Part shown: positions 57,401 to 59,823 of the stretch, piece by piece
How the letters are laid out: every line of letters starts with the position of its first letter
Numbering within the stretch: the stretch's first letter is position 1
DNA from: Tretioscincus oriximinensis
Taxonomy: Eukaryota > Chordata > Lepidosauria > Squamata > Gymnophthalmidae
NCBI GenBank assembly: GCA_022410635.1
Contig: JAJVDF010000347.1
Location: forward strand, 401,732 to 465,731
Reading direction: 5' to 3'
DNA: 64,000 bases
The notes under the pieces: generated by a model
What the model was told of the DNA's origin: nothing
Databases searched by the model: none
Seen by the model: the letters and a program-made list of their open reading frames with translations, nothing else
Position numbers and translations under genes: made by a program

Positions 57401-59823
57401 AAACTGCCTCCAGCTGATCTTGGCTGGCAACGTGACTATGGTATAAAATTGAAAGTTGCCTGCTATTTAAACTTTGCTTATGTCAATTCTTTCATCTCGG
57501 AAAACAACTCAATTCGATCTTTAATGTAAAAGGAATTTACCTTTTTAGAAGAGAGGTTTTGTGACTATAGTTTGGAAATATTATTAACTCTAACAAATGC
57601 CAGTGAGAAAGCCATTGAACTTAGTAGGCCTGCTACTACTGATTTTCCTGGGAATTTGTCTTGCAGTGATTTATCACAACAAATGTTTGTTGTCTTGCCA
57701 TATGGAAAACACAGATTTTTGAGGGAAGGGGGTTTGCACTCATTGTAGTATATTTTATTTATTTTATGTCGTGCTTATTTAGCCTGCATTTAATAGGATT
57801 AGCCAAAAAAATGATCAAATTTTTAGGCACAGCTACTGCTATAACTAGTACAATTACTAAGTATCTCCATTCATATTACTAGTACACTTGCATCTCCAAG
57901 CATGCATTTTGAGTGTATAATGCTTGTTTCGTATTTAACAGATATTCAGGTTTTTTTTTTACAAAAAATCTGTTTCTTGGACTTTGCTTGGATTTGATAC
58001 TTAAGAGTGGTCATTCCTCCCCCACCCCAACTAATCAGAACATCATCATACTTCATTGTTGTATATATAAAGATTAAAAATGAAGATTGTCATCAATAAC
58101 TTACCCTATACTGATATGACTGTAATTTGGAAGCTTTCAATATTAAATCCAACGGTTTGGTTGCTTTGTGCATACATTTTGTGAATTTTTCTTTTTGCTG
58201 CATGTTAGAAAGTTGGGATAGCCCAATAGCAGAATGTCCACGTTGCATGTGGAAAGTTCCTAAAATAGACAATCGTTTTCCTGTCATTGTCAAGAAAATA
58301 GCATTCATGTTTATCTAGGTGAGCCCAAACTGAAGACATCTTTTATTTTCATTTTAACATGAAAGAGAAATACAATGACAAACGAAACTACAATAACAAC
58401 AGTTTTGAGTATTTGGAACATGGTATGTTACTAGTAATTCTAATAGTGGACATGGTATATCAGTGTGCAGAAGCTAATATACTTGCCACCTCAGGATCCT
58501 GGCTGAATGAATAATTTATTACGGTCATCGATCAGCATTACAGTATTACTCAATTGAATATATAAAAGATAAATATCAATTTTAACAGCTTTTAAATCAT
58601 TTGTAAAATTAAAATTAAAATTTTCTTCTAATCCTCATTACTAGTATCCTGGAATCACATAAATAGGTGTTAGGACTAGTACTACTTTAATTCTGCCTAG
58701 TGATAAAATGAAAAACACATCTGTTCAAGTAACTTTTAGGTCTTAATTAACTTTCTAAGACACATCTGGATTATAATATTATTTGTTTCATTCAAAATTC
58801 TTTTCTAATTGACTAAACTGAATTCCTGAGAGTCTGGTTTACTAAAAAAGATGGGCAGTGCATCCAAATGTACCTGGAAAATGCTGTTAACATCTTGAAA
58901 GGGTGCCTAAACATGCCAAACGTGTTTCTGAATTTAAATCTTTCAAAACTACCTTAGGTCATTTTAATTCTGGGATTTCCTGCAAAGATGCTAACTGAAT
59001 GTTCTGGTTGTTTTTTTCTTCTAGCCTTAACGCATCACCTACTCCAGCTTGTAGCAGCGTTGGCAATTTGAAAGGAACCCCAGTGGCTACTCCATGCACC
59101 CCTCGGCGTCTGAGTCTGGTGGAATCCTTCACTAACCTTCGTGAATCCACAACCACTATGAGCACATCCCTGGGGCTTGTATGGTTGCTAAAGGAGCGTG
59201 GGATATCAGCAGCAGTATACAACCCACAAAGCTGGGATAGAGCTGGCAGGAACACCCTCCTGAGTACATATTCTCCTAAAATGGCGGCTATTCCTTCCAC
59301 TCCTCCAAACTCTCCTATGCAGACCCCTTCTTCATCCCCACCATCTTTTGAGTTCAAATGCACGAGTCCCCCTTACGATAATTTCCTGGCCTCTAAACCA
59401 GCCAGTTCCATTCTGAAAGAAGTGAGGGATAAAAAAACCATCAGGAACATTGAAAGTCAAACTGATGTGTCTGTCTCAAATCTTAACCTAGTGGACAAAG
59501 TGAAAAAATTTGGAATTGCAAAAGTTGTTAACTCGGGACAAACACACGCTCCTTTGTTAACTGATGAGCAAGGATCTCTTCTATCTGGGGTACAAAGACC
59601 AGTAAAGCCCTTTGTCCCTGGAGGCCTGGTACCTGAAAGCCTGCCCTTGGGTTGTCCTAACGTGACAGGTGCTATTGGGGCCATTGAGTTGAACACTGGC
59701 ATTAGAAGGAACCGAAGCTTCCCAACGATGGTGGGTTCCAGCATGCAGATGAAAGGCCCCTCGACTTTAACCCCTGGCATCTTAATGGGAGCTAAGCTTC
59801 CCAAACAAACGAGCTTACGATGA
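427..59823 (+). CDS. TRAK1: Trafficking kinesin-binding protein 1 (short N-terminal form), 15 coding exons
   Basis: TRAK1 (Milton family) is a cytoplasmic adaptor that couples mitochondria, through Miro GTPases on the outer membrane, to kinesin-1 and dynein/dynactin for microtubule transport. Fifteen exons were placed by splice sites and matching phase; they sum to 2640 nt, 879 residues plus TGA, with no internal stop. Visible parts: a short N-terminus (residues 1-21); HAP1_N-type coiled coil (about 22-300) containing an AAxxG CC1-box (AARIG, residues 55-59), the kind that contacts dynein light intermediate chain in HAP1/BICD-type adaptors; a Ser/Pro-rich linker (about 325-400); the Milton/TRAK region with [19 protein letters not shown] (about 415-435); and a long low-complexity C-terminus ending in KQTSLR. 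Mammalian TRAK1 is 953 aa in its long form; the missing N-terminal part is encoded 5' of this window. TRAK2 is the alternative but fits the C-terminal sequence less well. Family and exon joins are seen directly; function is known from the family. Confidence 0.96.
2440..2640. mobile_element. Palindromic foldback element (MITE-like)
   Basis: The ends are inverted copies: AGGCTGACCAGATGACCCC at 2440 and its near-perfect complement ending GGTCATCTGGTCAGCCT at 2640. The arms continue inward through GGGGTGCCTCCTGG / GGGAGGCACCCC and A/T-rich homopolymers to a centre near 2535, so the whole 200 bp folds on itself. No clear 8-bp target duplication was found, so the superfamily (hAT-like?) is uncertain. 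The two ORFs here (2299-2616 and 2486-2761) are products of the palindrome. Confidence 0.6.
2880..3650 (-). mobile_element. Decayed L2-like LINE, reverse transcriptase region
   Basis: The minus-strand frames resemble an L2-type reverse transcriptase in order: [16 protein letters not shown] followed by ETELTLVTL (finger region, about 3450-3560), then [10 protein letters not shown] in place of GSVLSPMLF (about 3140-3180), then YSNATQMYF where YADDTQLYF is expected (about 3050-3090). The YADD catalytic motif is lost and several frame changes are needed. It is an old, inactive copy. Confidence 0.55.
3690..3835 (-). repeat. L2-like LINE 3' UTR/tail fragment
   Basis: Plus-strand GGTCTCAGGGTGGCCATCAG followed by A-rich sequence, and later TTTCTTCAACCAAAGG, matches the same segments in the copies at 13425-13745 and 24938-25560, read in reverse. 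Confidence 0.45.
4800..5310 (-). mobile_element. Probable solo LTR, minus orientation
   Basis: On the minus strand the order is GC box (complement of CCCCGCCC at 5271-5278), then CTATAAAAGG (complement at 5255-5264), about 350 nt of transcribed-like sequence, then AATAAAGC (complement at 4902-4910) followed by the GT-rich GTTTTGTGTTTT. Promoter then poly(A) signal within about 350 bp is LTR layout. No reading frame, primer-binding site or target duplication was identified, and the outer limits are approximate. It could instead be the 5'/3' junction of a processed transcript. Confidence 0.4.
6598..6606 (+). promoter_or_regulatory. Two-codon upstream ORF before exon 1b
   Basis: ATG-ATT-TAA ends two bases before the exon 1b start codon (6609) and is in a different frame. 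If transcripts start upstream of 6598, ribosomes would meet this minimal uORF immediately before the TRAK1 start, so it could damp translation of this isoform. Confidence 0.35.
6609..6711 (+). CDS. TRAK1: TRAK1 alternative first coding exon 1b
   Basis: The frame reads [20 protein letters not shown] and, after 14 more codons, ends ILEE plus one base at a GTACTT donor (6712). Spliced to 20168 it gives [14 protein letters not shown] recall a mammalian TRAK1 isoform whose alternative N-terminus is acidic with an EEECFEYD-type core and ends LLEE before VLCAERVGQ; the match in position, phase and motif is good, although the rest is diverged. The exon is 103 nt, phase-equivalent to exon 1a. No transcript evidence is available here. 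Confidence 0.75.
7925..8115 (+). mobile_element. tRNA-derived SINE
   Basis: A-box-like TTGGTGTTGTGATTAG at about 7938 is followed by a good B box, GGTTTGATTCC (about 7977-7987). The tRNA-unrelated body includes GCCAGCTTGGACCAGTCACAG and CACCTAGTTCACAGTG, then an A/T-rich tail near 8105. The layout is that of a common squamate tRNA-derived SINE. Confidence 0.6.
8325..8620 (+). mobile_element. Penelope-like element 3' end fragment
   Basis: Homologous to the 3' part of the Penelope-like insertion at 48353-49108: GTTGCCCCAGGGACATTTT, a TATAAATACCTGACCCTGA block, CCCTCAGCATCTGAAGAAG, CGAAAGCTTATGCC, and the terminus AGACTAACACGGCTATTTCT. It is truncated at its 5' side with no coding sequence left. 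Confidence 0.65.
8494..8521 (+). ncRNA. Hammerhead-ribozyme-like core in a Penelope-like element
   Basis: CTGAAGA, then a hairpin stem GTAGA/TCTAC closed by TGTG, then CGAAAG. CUGANGA and GAAA around stem II are the invariant hammerhead core; Penelope-like elements in many eukaryotes are reported to carry hammerhead motifs. One extra A sits between CUGAAGA and stem II, and I could not place stems I and III or the cleavage site, so activity is not shown. Confidence 0.35.
11022..11465 (-). mobile_element. Bov-B (RTE) LINE fragment
   Basis: Plus-strand GTTGTTCAGTCATGTCTGATC, CTGCCTCCCAAAGAGT and CTCCAGCACTGCTGTTCAAA..CAACAATTCTTTG appear in the order seen in the antisense of squamate Bov-B ORF2 and 3' region. 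The reading frame is broken. Bov-B is widespread in squamates, which supports the host assignment. Confidence 0.55.
11618..13262 (-). mobile_element. CR1-like LINE, truncated, with reverse transcriptase and 3' UTR
   Basis: Read on the minus strand from 13262: finger/palm motif [33 protein letters not shown] (12609-13031), FADDTKL catalytic block (about 12580-12625, reached by a frameshift), [20 protein letters not shown] (12383-12583), then [18 protein letters not shown] and [10 protein letters not shown] (12097-12369). A 3' UTR runs to about 11618, ending with the ACATAAG-type tail. The 5' end, with endonuclease, is missing, and at least two frameshifts plus a stop inactivate it. Several other copies of its 3' tail lie in the window. 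Confidence 0.85.
13425..13745 (-). mobile_element. L2-like LINE 3' end fragment
   Basis: Begins on the plus strand with ATTTATTTATTTATACCCC, then CCGAAAGTCTCAGGATG, and later GATGCACCTCCAGGGGGAGA. It aligns with 24938-25560, where the reverse frame still reads as an L2-type ORF C-terminus. Confidence 0.6.
14756..14884 (+). mobile_element. CR1-like LINE 3' UTR fragment (left part)
   Basis: Contains AGCAGCCTGGATGGCTTTAA, CACCAAGGATATAAATAG and GTTGCCTCTGGGATGGAC, matching the 3' UTRs of the copies at 11618-13262 and 18283-18706. Its continuation resumes at about 15575, after the LTR-like insert. Confidence 0.7.
14885..15571. mobile_element. Probable solo LTR inserted into a CR1-like fragment
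   Basis: This 687-bp block begins TGTTATTAGG and ends CCCCAACA (TGTT..AACA ends, as in many LTRs). It interrupts a CR1 3' UTR whose two halves rejoin around it. It is GC-richer than its surroundings. I could not identify an exact target-site duplication: the best candidate, ACAGG at 14870-14874 and ACAAG at 15569-15573, would move the boundaries by a few bases to tens of bases. No coding sequence. Confidence 0.4.
15575..15742 (+). mobile_element. CR1-like LINE 3' UTR fragment (right part)
   Basis: CATTTGCAGGGAGTC, GACTGCCCAGGTCCAATTGG, GTGTGAGACAGAATGCTAGA and the family 3' end CTCTTATGTTCT. It is the continuation of 14756-14884. Confidence 0.7.
15913..15935. repeat. (TG)n microsatellite
   Basis: Eleven and a half uninterrupted TG units, followed by ordinary intron sequence. 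Confidence 0.95.
17183..17403 (+). mobile_element. CR1 3' end, a different subfamily
   Basis: Reads TTAGATGTAGGAAAAATCT, CAGTGGAATAGATTGCCACA and GGGGCTGGACTCGATGACC, then TCTCTTCCAGCTCT and a short TCTGAT-like tail. This is the classic amniote CR1 3' terminus and differs from the tail of the 11618-13262 family. Confidence 0.75.
18283..18706 (+). mobile_element. CR1-like LINE 3' UTR copy
   Basis: Runs through AAGTACTTTTTCACCCAGAT, GGAATTTACTTCCAGAATAG, GGATAACTTTAAGACAAGG, ACCATTTGCAGGGAGTC and TGTGAGACAGAA to CTCTATGTTC. It is the longest uninterrupted 3' UTR copy in the plus orientation and serves as the reference for the interrupted copy at 14756-15742. Confidence 0.7.
18858..19005. mobile_element. 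Short hAT-type MITE
   Basis: Ends are CAGTGATTCTCAACC and its inverse ..TTGAGAATCACTG, flanked by 8-bp duplications GTCTATAC (18850-18857) and GTCTATAT (19006-19013), 7 of 8 identical. 148 bp; no coding sequence. Confidence 0.85.
20168..20244 (+). CDS. TRAK1: TRAK1 exon 2 (first exon shared by all N-terminal forms)
   Basis: Acceptor TTTTCTTCTAG; the first two bases complete a Val codon with exon 1a or 1b. Encodes [24 protein letters not shown], the start of the HAP1_N domain (residues 22-47 of the short form). The exon ends GAAGAG, followed by GCAAGT, a GC-type donor; the alternative GTATAT donor four bases further would break the frame with exon 3. Confidence 0.95.
20702..21148. mobile_element. 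hAT-type non-autonomous element
   Basis: Ends CAGTGTGGTCCAA and TTGGACCACACTG are perfect inverses. The inner sequence has GGCCCATGGGCCACATGTGG, a motif shared with the element at 23873. The flanking octamers GTCTATAT and GTTTACAC match at 5 of 8, a degraded duplication. Confidence 0.7.
21252..21345 (-). repeat. L2-like LINE 3' tail
   Basis: Plus-strand TTATTTATTTACATTTCCAT, CCTATACCTGAAGGTCTCAG and CAATAAAACTG; same order as in the larger copy at 24938-25560. Confidence 0.55.
22713..22829 (+). CDS. TRAK1: TRAK1 exon 3 (CC1-box exon)
   Basis: 39 complete codons, [35 protein letters not shown] (residues 48-86). AARIG fits the AAxxG CC1-box motif through which HAP1/TRAK/BICD adaptors bind the dynein light intermediate chain. 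Flanked by TTTTTACAG and GTAAGG. A transposon begins only 17 nt after the end of the exon. Confidence 0.97.
22847..23602. mobile_element. hAT-like non-autonomous element with perfect 8-bp target duplication
   Basis: Ends CAGGGCTTTTTTT and AAAAAAAGCACTG are inverted and flanked by TTCACATA at 22839-22846 and 23603-23610, 8 of 8 identical. The inside is very GC-rich, with TTCCGGCACCTTTT occurring near both ends and CCGGCACCTTTTATTT also repeated near 22994. About 460 bp (23038-23497) are N, so the interior and its true length are unknown. The ORFs called across it are artefacts of N and GC-richness. Confidence 0.85.
23038..23497. other. Assembly gap (N run)
   Basis: 460 N inside the GC-rich centre of the hAT-like element, probably unresolved because of high GC and inverted repeats. 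The stated length may be an estimate. Confidence 0.98.
23873..24166. mobile_element. hAT-type (Charlie-like) non-autonomous element
   Basis: Ends CAGGGATTCTCAAAC and GTTTGTGGACCCCTG (imperfect inverses), flanked by GTCTAGCC (23865-23872) and GTCTAGTC (24167-24174), 7 of 8 identical. The inner GGCCGCATGTGGCCCGCGAG is typical of Charlie-like hAT derivatives and is shared with 20702-21148. Confidence 0.8.
24938..25560 (-). mobile_element. L2-like LINE 3' end with ORF C-terminus
   Basis: The minus-strand frame at 25064-25315 contains [34 protein letters not shown], the typical C-terminal end of an L2-type ORF2, followed by a 3' UTR ending GGTATAAAAATATAAATAAA. Upstream parts are missing. It is the best-preserved member of this tail family in the window. 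Confidence 0.7.
26405..26600 (-). mobile_element. CR1-like LINE 3' UTR fragment
   Basis: Plus-strand CAAGACATCCATCCCAATAG, CTAGCTACCACCACCTCTTC and AGTAAATTCCATAAACTAAT match the antisense of the 11618-13262 family tail. Confidence 0.7.
28675..28985 (+). mobile_element. tRNA-derived SINE
   Basis: A-box-like ATGGCTCAGTTGCTAAGG, B-box-like GATCGGGTTTCAAGG, a body including CCACAGCCTGGTGGGGAAGA, and a 3' part GGGGTATAAAAACCC followed by a (TTC)n-like tail. It is a different family from the SINE at 7925. Confidence 0.6.
29150..29325 (+). repeat. L2-like LINE 3' tail
   Basis: GGCCTTTAACTGAAGAGAAG, then TAAGACCTTCAGATATAGGA and TGGAATAAAAGCATAAATAAGC; same layout as 38790-39085 and 49135-49370. 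Confidence 0.45.
29514..29531. repeat. Poly-C homopolymer (18 C)
   Basis: Uninterrupted C run followed by CGCTGCCGCTG. The short glycine-rich minus-strand ORF that crosses it (29438-29707) is not a gene. Confidence 0.9.
29902..30002 (+). CDS. TRAK1: TRAK1 exon 4
   Basis: Acceptor CTTCATTCAG; encodes [31 protein letters not shown] (residues 87-120) and ends with two bases of a Pro codon at GTAAGT. Coiled coil passing into a short acidic/serine loop. Confidence 0.97.
30003..31150 (+). other. TRAK1 intron 4
   Basis: GTAAGT..TTATCAG, 1148 bp. A Bov-B-like fragment (30118-30240) and an L2-like tail at about 30285-30368; the remainder is A/T-rich with nothing recognised. Confidence 0.8.
30118..30240 (-). 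mobile_element. Bov-B-like fragment
   Basis: Plus-strand TATGTTTGACTCTTTGTGAT and CTTGAAGTTTGCTCAAAC match the antisense of the Bov-B region also found at 11022-11465. Confidence 0.5.
31151..31259 (+). CDS. TRAK1: TRAK1 exon 5
   Basis: Completes Pro and reads [33 protein letters not shown] (residues 120-156). Flanks TTTATCAG and GTAAAA. The start of the second coiled-coil segment; almost identical to mammalian TRAK1 as I remember it. Confidence 0.97.
32690..33646. mobile_element. hAT-like element, interrupted by another transposon
   Basis: Ends CAGGTGTGTCAAACCC and ..TGAAACATGACACCTG are partly inverted, and the left end resembles hAT ends of the CAGGGGTGTCAAAC type. The outer element amounts to about 170 bp once the inner insertion (32765-33548) is removed. 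No target duplication is evident, so this is tentative. Confidence 0.45.
32765..33548. mobile_element. Tigger/pogo-like MITE nested in the hAT-like element
   Basis: Ends CAGGTGAAACTTCTTTATAAA and TTTATAAAGAGGTTTCACCTG are near-perfect inverses, followed inside by CTCCAAGGGACCAG, the usual pogo/Tigger-type subterminal context. A TA lies directly to the left; the right flank is TC, so the TA duplication is degraded on one side. Confidence 0.65.
33866..33944 (+). CDS. TRAK1: TRAK1 exon 6
   Basis: [24 protein letters not shown] plus one base of an Arg codon (residues 157-183). Acceptor TTTTTTTCTGTAG, donor GTATGT. Coiled coil. Confidence 0.97.
33945..35731 (+). other. TRAK1 intron 6
   Basis: 1787 bp. 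A degenerate GATGGACAGACAGATA-type simple repeat at 34190-34245 and a small palindrome at 35191-35313; otherwise A/T-rich sequence with nothing recognised. Confidence 0.8.
35191..35313. repeat. Small palindromic element (MITE-like)
   Basis: The arm at 35204-35235 (TAAATAGCAAGTATACCAG..GTGTAATGG) is the inverse of the arm at 35267-35299, and weaker pairing extends outward through AGCAGTTAAATA / ACATTTAGCTGT. The loop is about 30 bp. Superfamily unknown. Confidence 0.6.
35732..35862 (+). CDS. TRAK1: TRAK1 exon 7
   Basis: Completes Arg and reads [38 protein letters not shown] (residues 183-226). Acceptor GTTGTTGAAG is short of pyrimidines directly next to the AG but has a GTTTTGTTGTTG tract; donor GTAAGA. 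The most conserved coiled-coil exon. Confidence 0.97.
35863..36372 (+). other. TRAK1 intron 7, mostly a CR1-like insertion
   Basis: 510 bp, of which about 380 are the CR1-like fragment at 35913-36292; only about 50 bp on the left and 80 bp on the right are unique intron. Confidence 0.85.
35913..36292 (-). mobile_element. CR1-like LINE 3' UTR copy
   Basis: Plus-strand AGAACATAAGAGGAGCCCTG, CAGCATTCTGTCTCACACAG, CTGCAAATGGCATTTCAGGA and GAAGTAAATTCCAAAGACCG match the antisense 3' tail of the element at 11618-13262 over about 380 bp, uninterrupted. Confidence 0.85.
36373..36447 (+). CDS. TRAK1: TRAK1 exon 8
   Basis: 25 complete codons, [23 protein letters not shown] (residues 227-251). Acceptor CCTTTTTTCAG, donor GTGAGT. 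Confidence 0.97.
36448..37216 (+). other. TRAK1 intron 8
   Basis: 769 bp. An L2-like 3' end at 36540-36775; the rest is A/T-rich and unremarkable. Confidence 0.8.
36540..36775 (+). repeat. L2-like LINE 3' end
   Basis: TACTATGGAATTGTCTCTCC (remnant of the [12 protein letters not shown] ORF end), then CATCCTGAGACCTTTGAGTA and GGATATAAGTATAAATGAAT. Confidence 0.55.
37217..37354 (+). CDS. TRAK1: TRAK1 exon 9
   Basis: 46 complete codons, [38 protein letters not shown], ending LGLYPM (residues 252-297). Acceptor ATATTGCAG, donor GTGAGA. End of the main coiled coil. Confidence 0.97.
37355..38032 (+). other. TRAK1 intron 9
   Basis: 678 bp, A/T-rich; I see no repeat or other feature in it. Confidence 0.8.
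38033..38109 (+). CDS. TRAK1: TRAK1 exon 10
   Basis: [23 protein letters not shown] plus two bases of Thr (residues 298-323). Acceptor ATGTTACCAG, donor GTATGA. The acidic end of this exon is the most diverged coding stretch in the N-terminal half. Confidence 0.95.
38110..39172 (+). other. TRAK1 intron 10
   Basis: 1063 bp. An L2-like 3' end occupies 38790-39085; nothing else recognised. Confidence 0.8.
38790..39085 (+). mobile_element. L2-like LINE 3' end
   Basis: A degraded ORF C-terminus ([20 protein letters not shown], from GGCGTTCTCAACAGTTGTCC and CTGTGGAATACTCTTCC), then GCTGCCCTGAGACCTTTGGG and a TATAAATAAATAAATAAAC tail. Confidence 0.6.
39173..39409 (+). CDS. TRAK1: TRAK1 exon 11
   Basis: Reads (T)[37 protein letters not shown] and [14 protein letters not shown].., then [15 protein letters not shown] plus two bases of Gly (residues 323-402). 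Serine/proline-rich linker before the Milton region. The donor GGGTCAGA is weak (GTCAGA); reading on gives SEI and a stop at once. Confidence 0.93.
39410..40146 (+). other. TRAK1 intron 11
   Basis: 737 bp without recognisable repeats. Retention would end the protein three codons into the intron (TAA at 39421-39423). Confidence 0.8.
40147..40463 (+). CDS. TRAK1: TRAK1 exon 12 (Milton/kinesin-binding region)
   Basis: Encodes (G)[95 protein letters not shown] and one base of Gly (residues 402-508). This is the highly conserved TRAK/Milton signature that lies next to the kinesin-1 and Miro contact region in mammalian TRAK1. Acceptor CATTTTTAG, donor GTGATA. Confidence 0.97.
40464..43550 (+). other. 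TRAK1 intron 12
   Basis: 3087 bp. Reading continues in frame for 49 codons from exon 12 into the intron to a stop at about 40611. A SINE-like block lies at 42470-42640. I recognise nothing in 40620-42460 or 42650-43540. Confidence 0.8.
42470..42640 (+). mobile_element. SINE-like fragment
   Basis: TGGAGCTTAATGGTAAAGGC, GAAGTAGGCAGCGGCAAACC and TGCCAAGGAAGCTGCATAG follow the order of a common sauropsid SINE body that ends in a GGCAGCAGCAAACCACCTC-type motif. A and B boxes are not clear. Confidence 0.45.
43551..43766 (+). CDS. TRAK1: TRAK1 exon 13
   Basis: (G)[53 protein letters not shown].. to TPIQHTETS plus one base of Val (residues 508-580). Acceptor TTCTCTAAG, donor GTGAGA. Splicing to 52228 gives [13 protein letters not shown], as in mammals. 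Part of the C-terminal Milton region. Confidence 0.96.
43767..44003 (+). CDS. TRAK1: Possible alternative TRAK1 C-terminus by read-through of exon 13
   Basis: From the exon 13 donor the frame stays open for about 78 codons: [40 protein letters not shown], then [18 protein letters not shown] and a stop at 44001-44003. It is acidic, Ser/Pro/Glu-rich and looks coding. I recall a mammalian TRAK1 isoform with a GERSQA..PEEMQEP..GSGEGT tail, but cannot verify this here. An AATAAA with GT-rich sequence follows at 44801. Confidence 0.55.
44801..44806 (+). terminator. Candidate poly(A) signal for the read-through form
   Basis: AATAAA followed by ATGTGTTTG, about 800 nt after the read-through stop at 44003. 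Confidence 0.3.
45012..45028. repeat. Poly-C homopolymer (17 C)
   Basis: Uninterrupted C run in intron 13. Confidence 0.9.
48442..48469 (-). ncRNA. Hammerhead-like core, PLE 3' copy
   Basis: On the minus strand: CTGAAGA, stem GTAG/CTAC with an A-C mismatch at the loop side, then CGAAAGC. Same arrangement as 8494-8521. Confidence 0.3.
48695..48930 (-). pseudogene. GIY-YIG endonuclease C-terminus of a Penelope-like ORF (fragment)
   Basis: The minus-strand frame reads [20 protein letters not shown], then [17 protein letters not shown] and [15 protein letters not shown], with a stop at 48695-48697. The H-N-x-PGHSxxDLR, E-x-x-x-I and GLN-x-D-x-G motifs are those of the C-terminal half of the GIY-YIG domain that ends Penelope-like ORFs. 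The N-terminal catalytic GIY/YIG part and the reverse transcriptase are missing, so it is not functional. Confidence 0.75.
49033..49060 (+). ncRNA. Hammerhead-like core, PLE inverted copy
   Basis: CTGAAGA, stem GTAGA/TCTAC closed by CCTG, CGAAAGC. It has the same full five-pair stem as 8494-8521 with a different loop. One extra A precedes the stem; catalytic ability is unproven. Confidence 0.35.
49135..49370 (+). repeat. L2-like LINE 3' tail
   Basis: GGCCTTTAACTGAAGAAACT and CTCTTCAGACACTAACAAG, later TGACCCTTGAGTTCAGGGTG and GGGATAAAATAAAAGTAAAC. The centre (about 49190-49280) differs from the other copies, perhaps an insertion. Confidence 0.45.
50135..50701. mobile_element. Foldback hAT-like element, copy 1
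   Basis: Ends TAGGGCTGCCATA and TATGGCAACCCTA are inverted. The flanks TATTGATT (50127-50134) and TGTTGCTT (50702-50709) match at 6 of 8, as for an aged 8-bp hAT duplication. The middle (about 50251-50492) is one large palindrome: CTCGGAGTGTGCCGTAGCTG.. against its inverse ..CAGCTACGACACACTCCGAG, centred near 50370. Small ORFs on both strands come from the palindrome. Confidence 0.75.
50728..50875 (+). mobile_element. CR1-like LINE 3' end
   Basis: TGGAATTTACTTCCAGAAGA, GCTTTAAGACAGAAT, GTGAGACAGAATGCTGGACT and a CTCCTCTTATGTTCTTA end. Internally deleted relative to 18283-18706. Confidence 0.7.
52228..52330 (+). CDS. TRAK1: TRAK1 exon 14
   Basis: (V)[33 protein letters not shown] plus two bases of Ser (residues 580-614). 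Acceptor TTTTTAATGTAG, donor GTAAGG. Strongly conserved with mammalian TRAK1; skipped when the exon 13 read-through form is made. Confidence 0.97.
52738..52948. mobile_element. Palindromic mariner-like MITE, copy 1
   Basis: Arms of about 80 bp run from CCGGGTGCTTCAAAAA to TTTTTTGAAGCACCCTG, with TA on both sides (52736-52737 and 52949-52950). The loop of about 50 bp contains AAGCTTAAAGCCTTGTAACA. Nearly identical to the copy at 53309 but with the loop inverted. Confidence 0.85.
53309..53518. mobile_element. Palindromic mariner-like MITE, copy 2
   Basis: CAGGGTGCTTCAAAAAATG..CATTTTTTGAAGCACCCTG with TA duplications at 53307-53308 and 53519-53520. By eye the two 81-bp arms differ at only two positions. 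The loop (CTACGAGGCTAATGTTACGA) is the reverse complement of the loop of copy 1. The short ORF across it is chance. Confidence 0.87.
59025..59823 (+). CDS. TRAK1: TRAK1 terminal coding exon 15
   Basis: Acceptor TTTTTTTCTTCTAG; completes Ser and reads [113 protein letters not shown] and [13 protein letters not shown], stop TGA at 59821-59823 (residues 614-879). The [19 protein letters not shown] block and the C-terminus are diagnostic for TRAK1. The minus-strand ORFs here are shadows. Confidence 0.98.

Larger units (their letters stand above)
52331..59024 (+). other. TRAK1 intron 14 (about 6.7 kb)
   Basis: Two palindromic mariner-like elements near its start (52738-52948 and 53309-53518). Nothing else firm in 52331-52735, 52951-53306 or 53521-59020. 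53100-53140 is a C/T-rich patch, and 56050-56150 may be a very old LINE tail. Confidence 0.75.

Noticed and set aside
58959..59804. Minus-strand ORFs of 134 and 115 codons
   Set aside because: They lie antisense to TRAK1 exon 15, whose plus-strand frame is clearly the conserved one.
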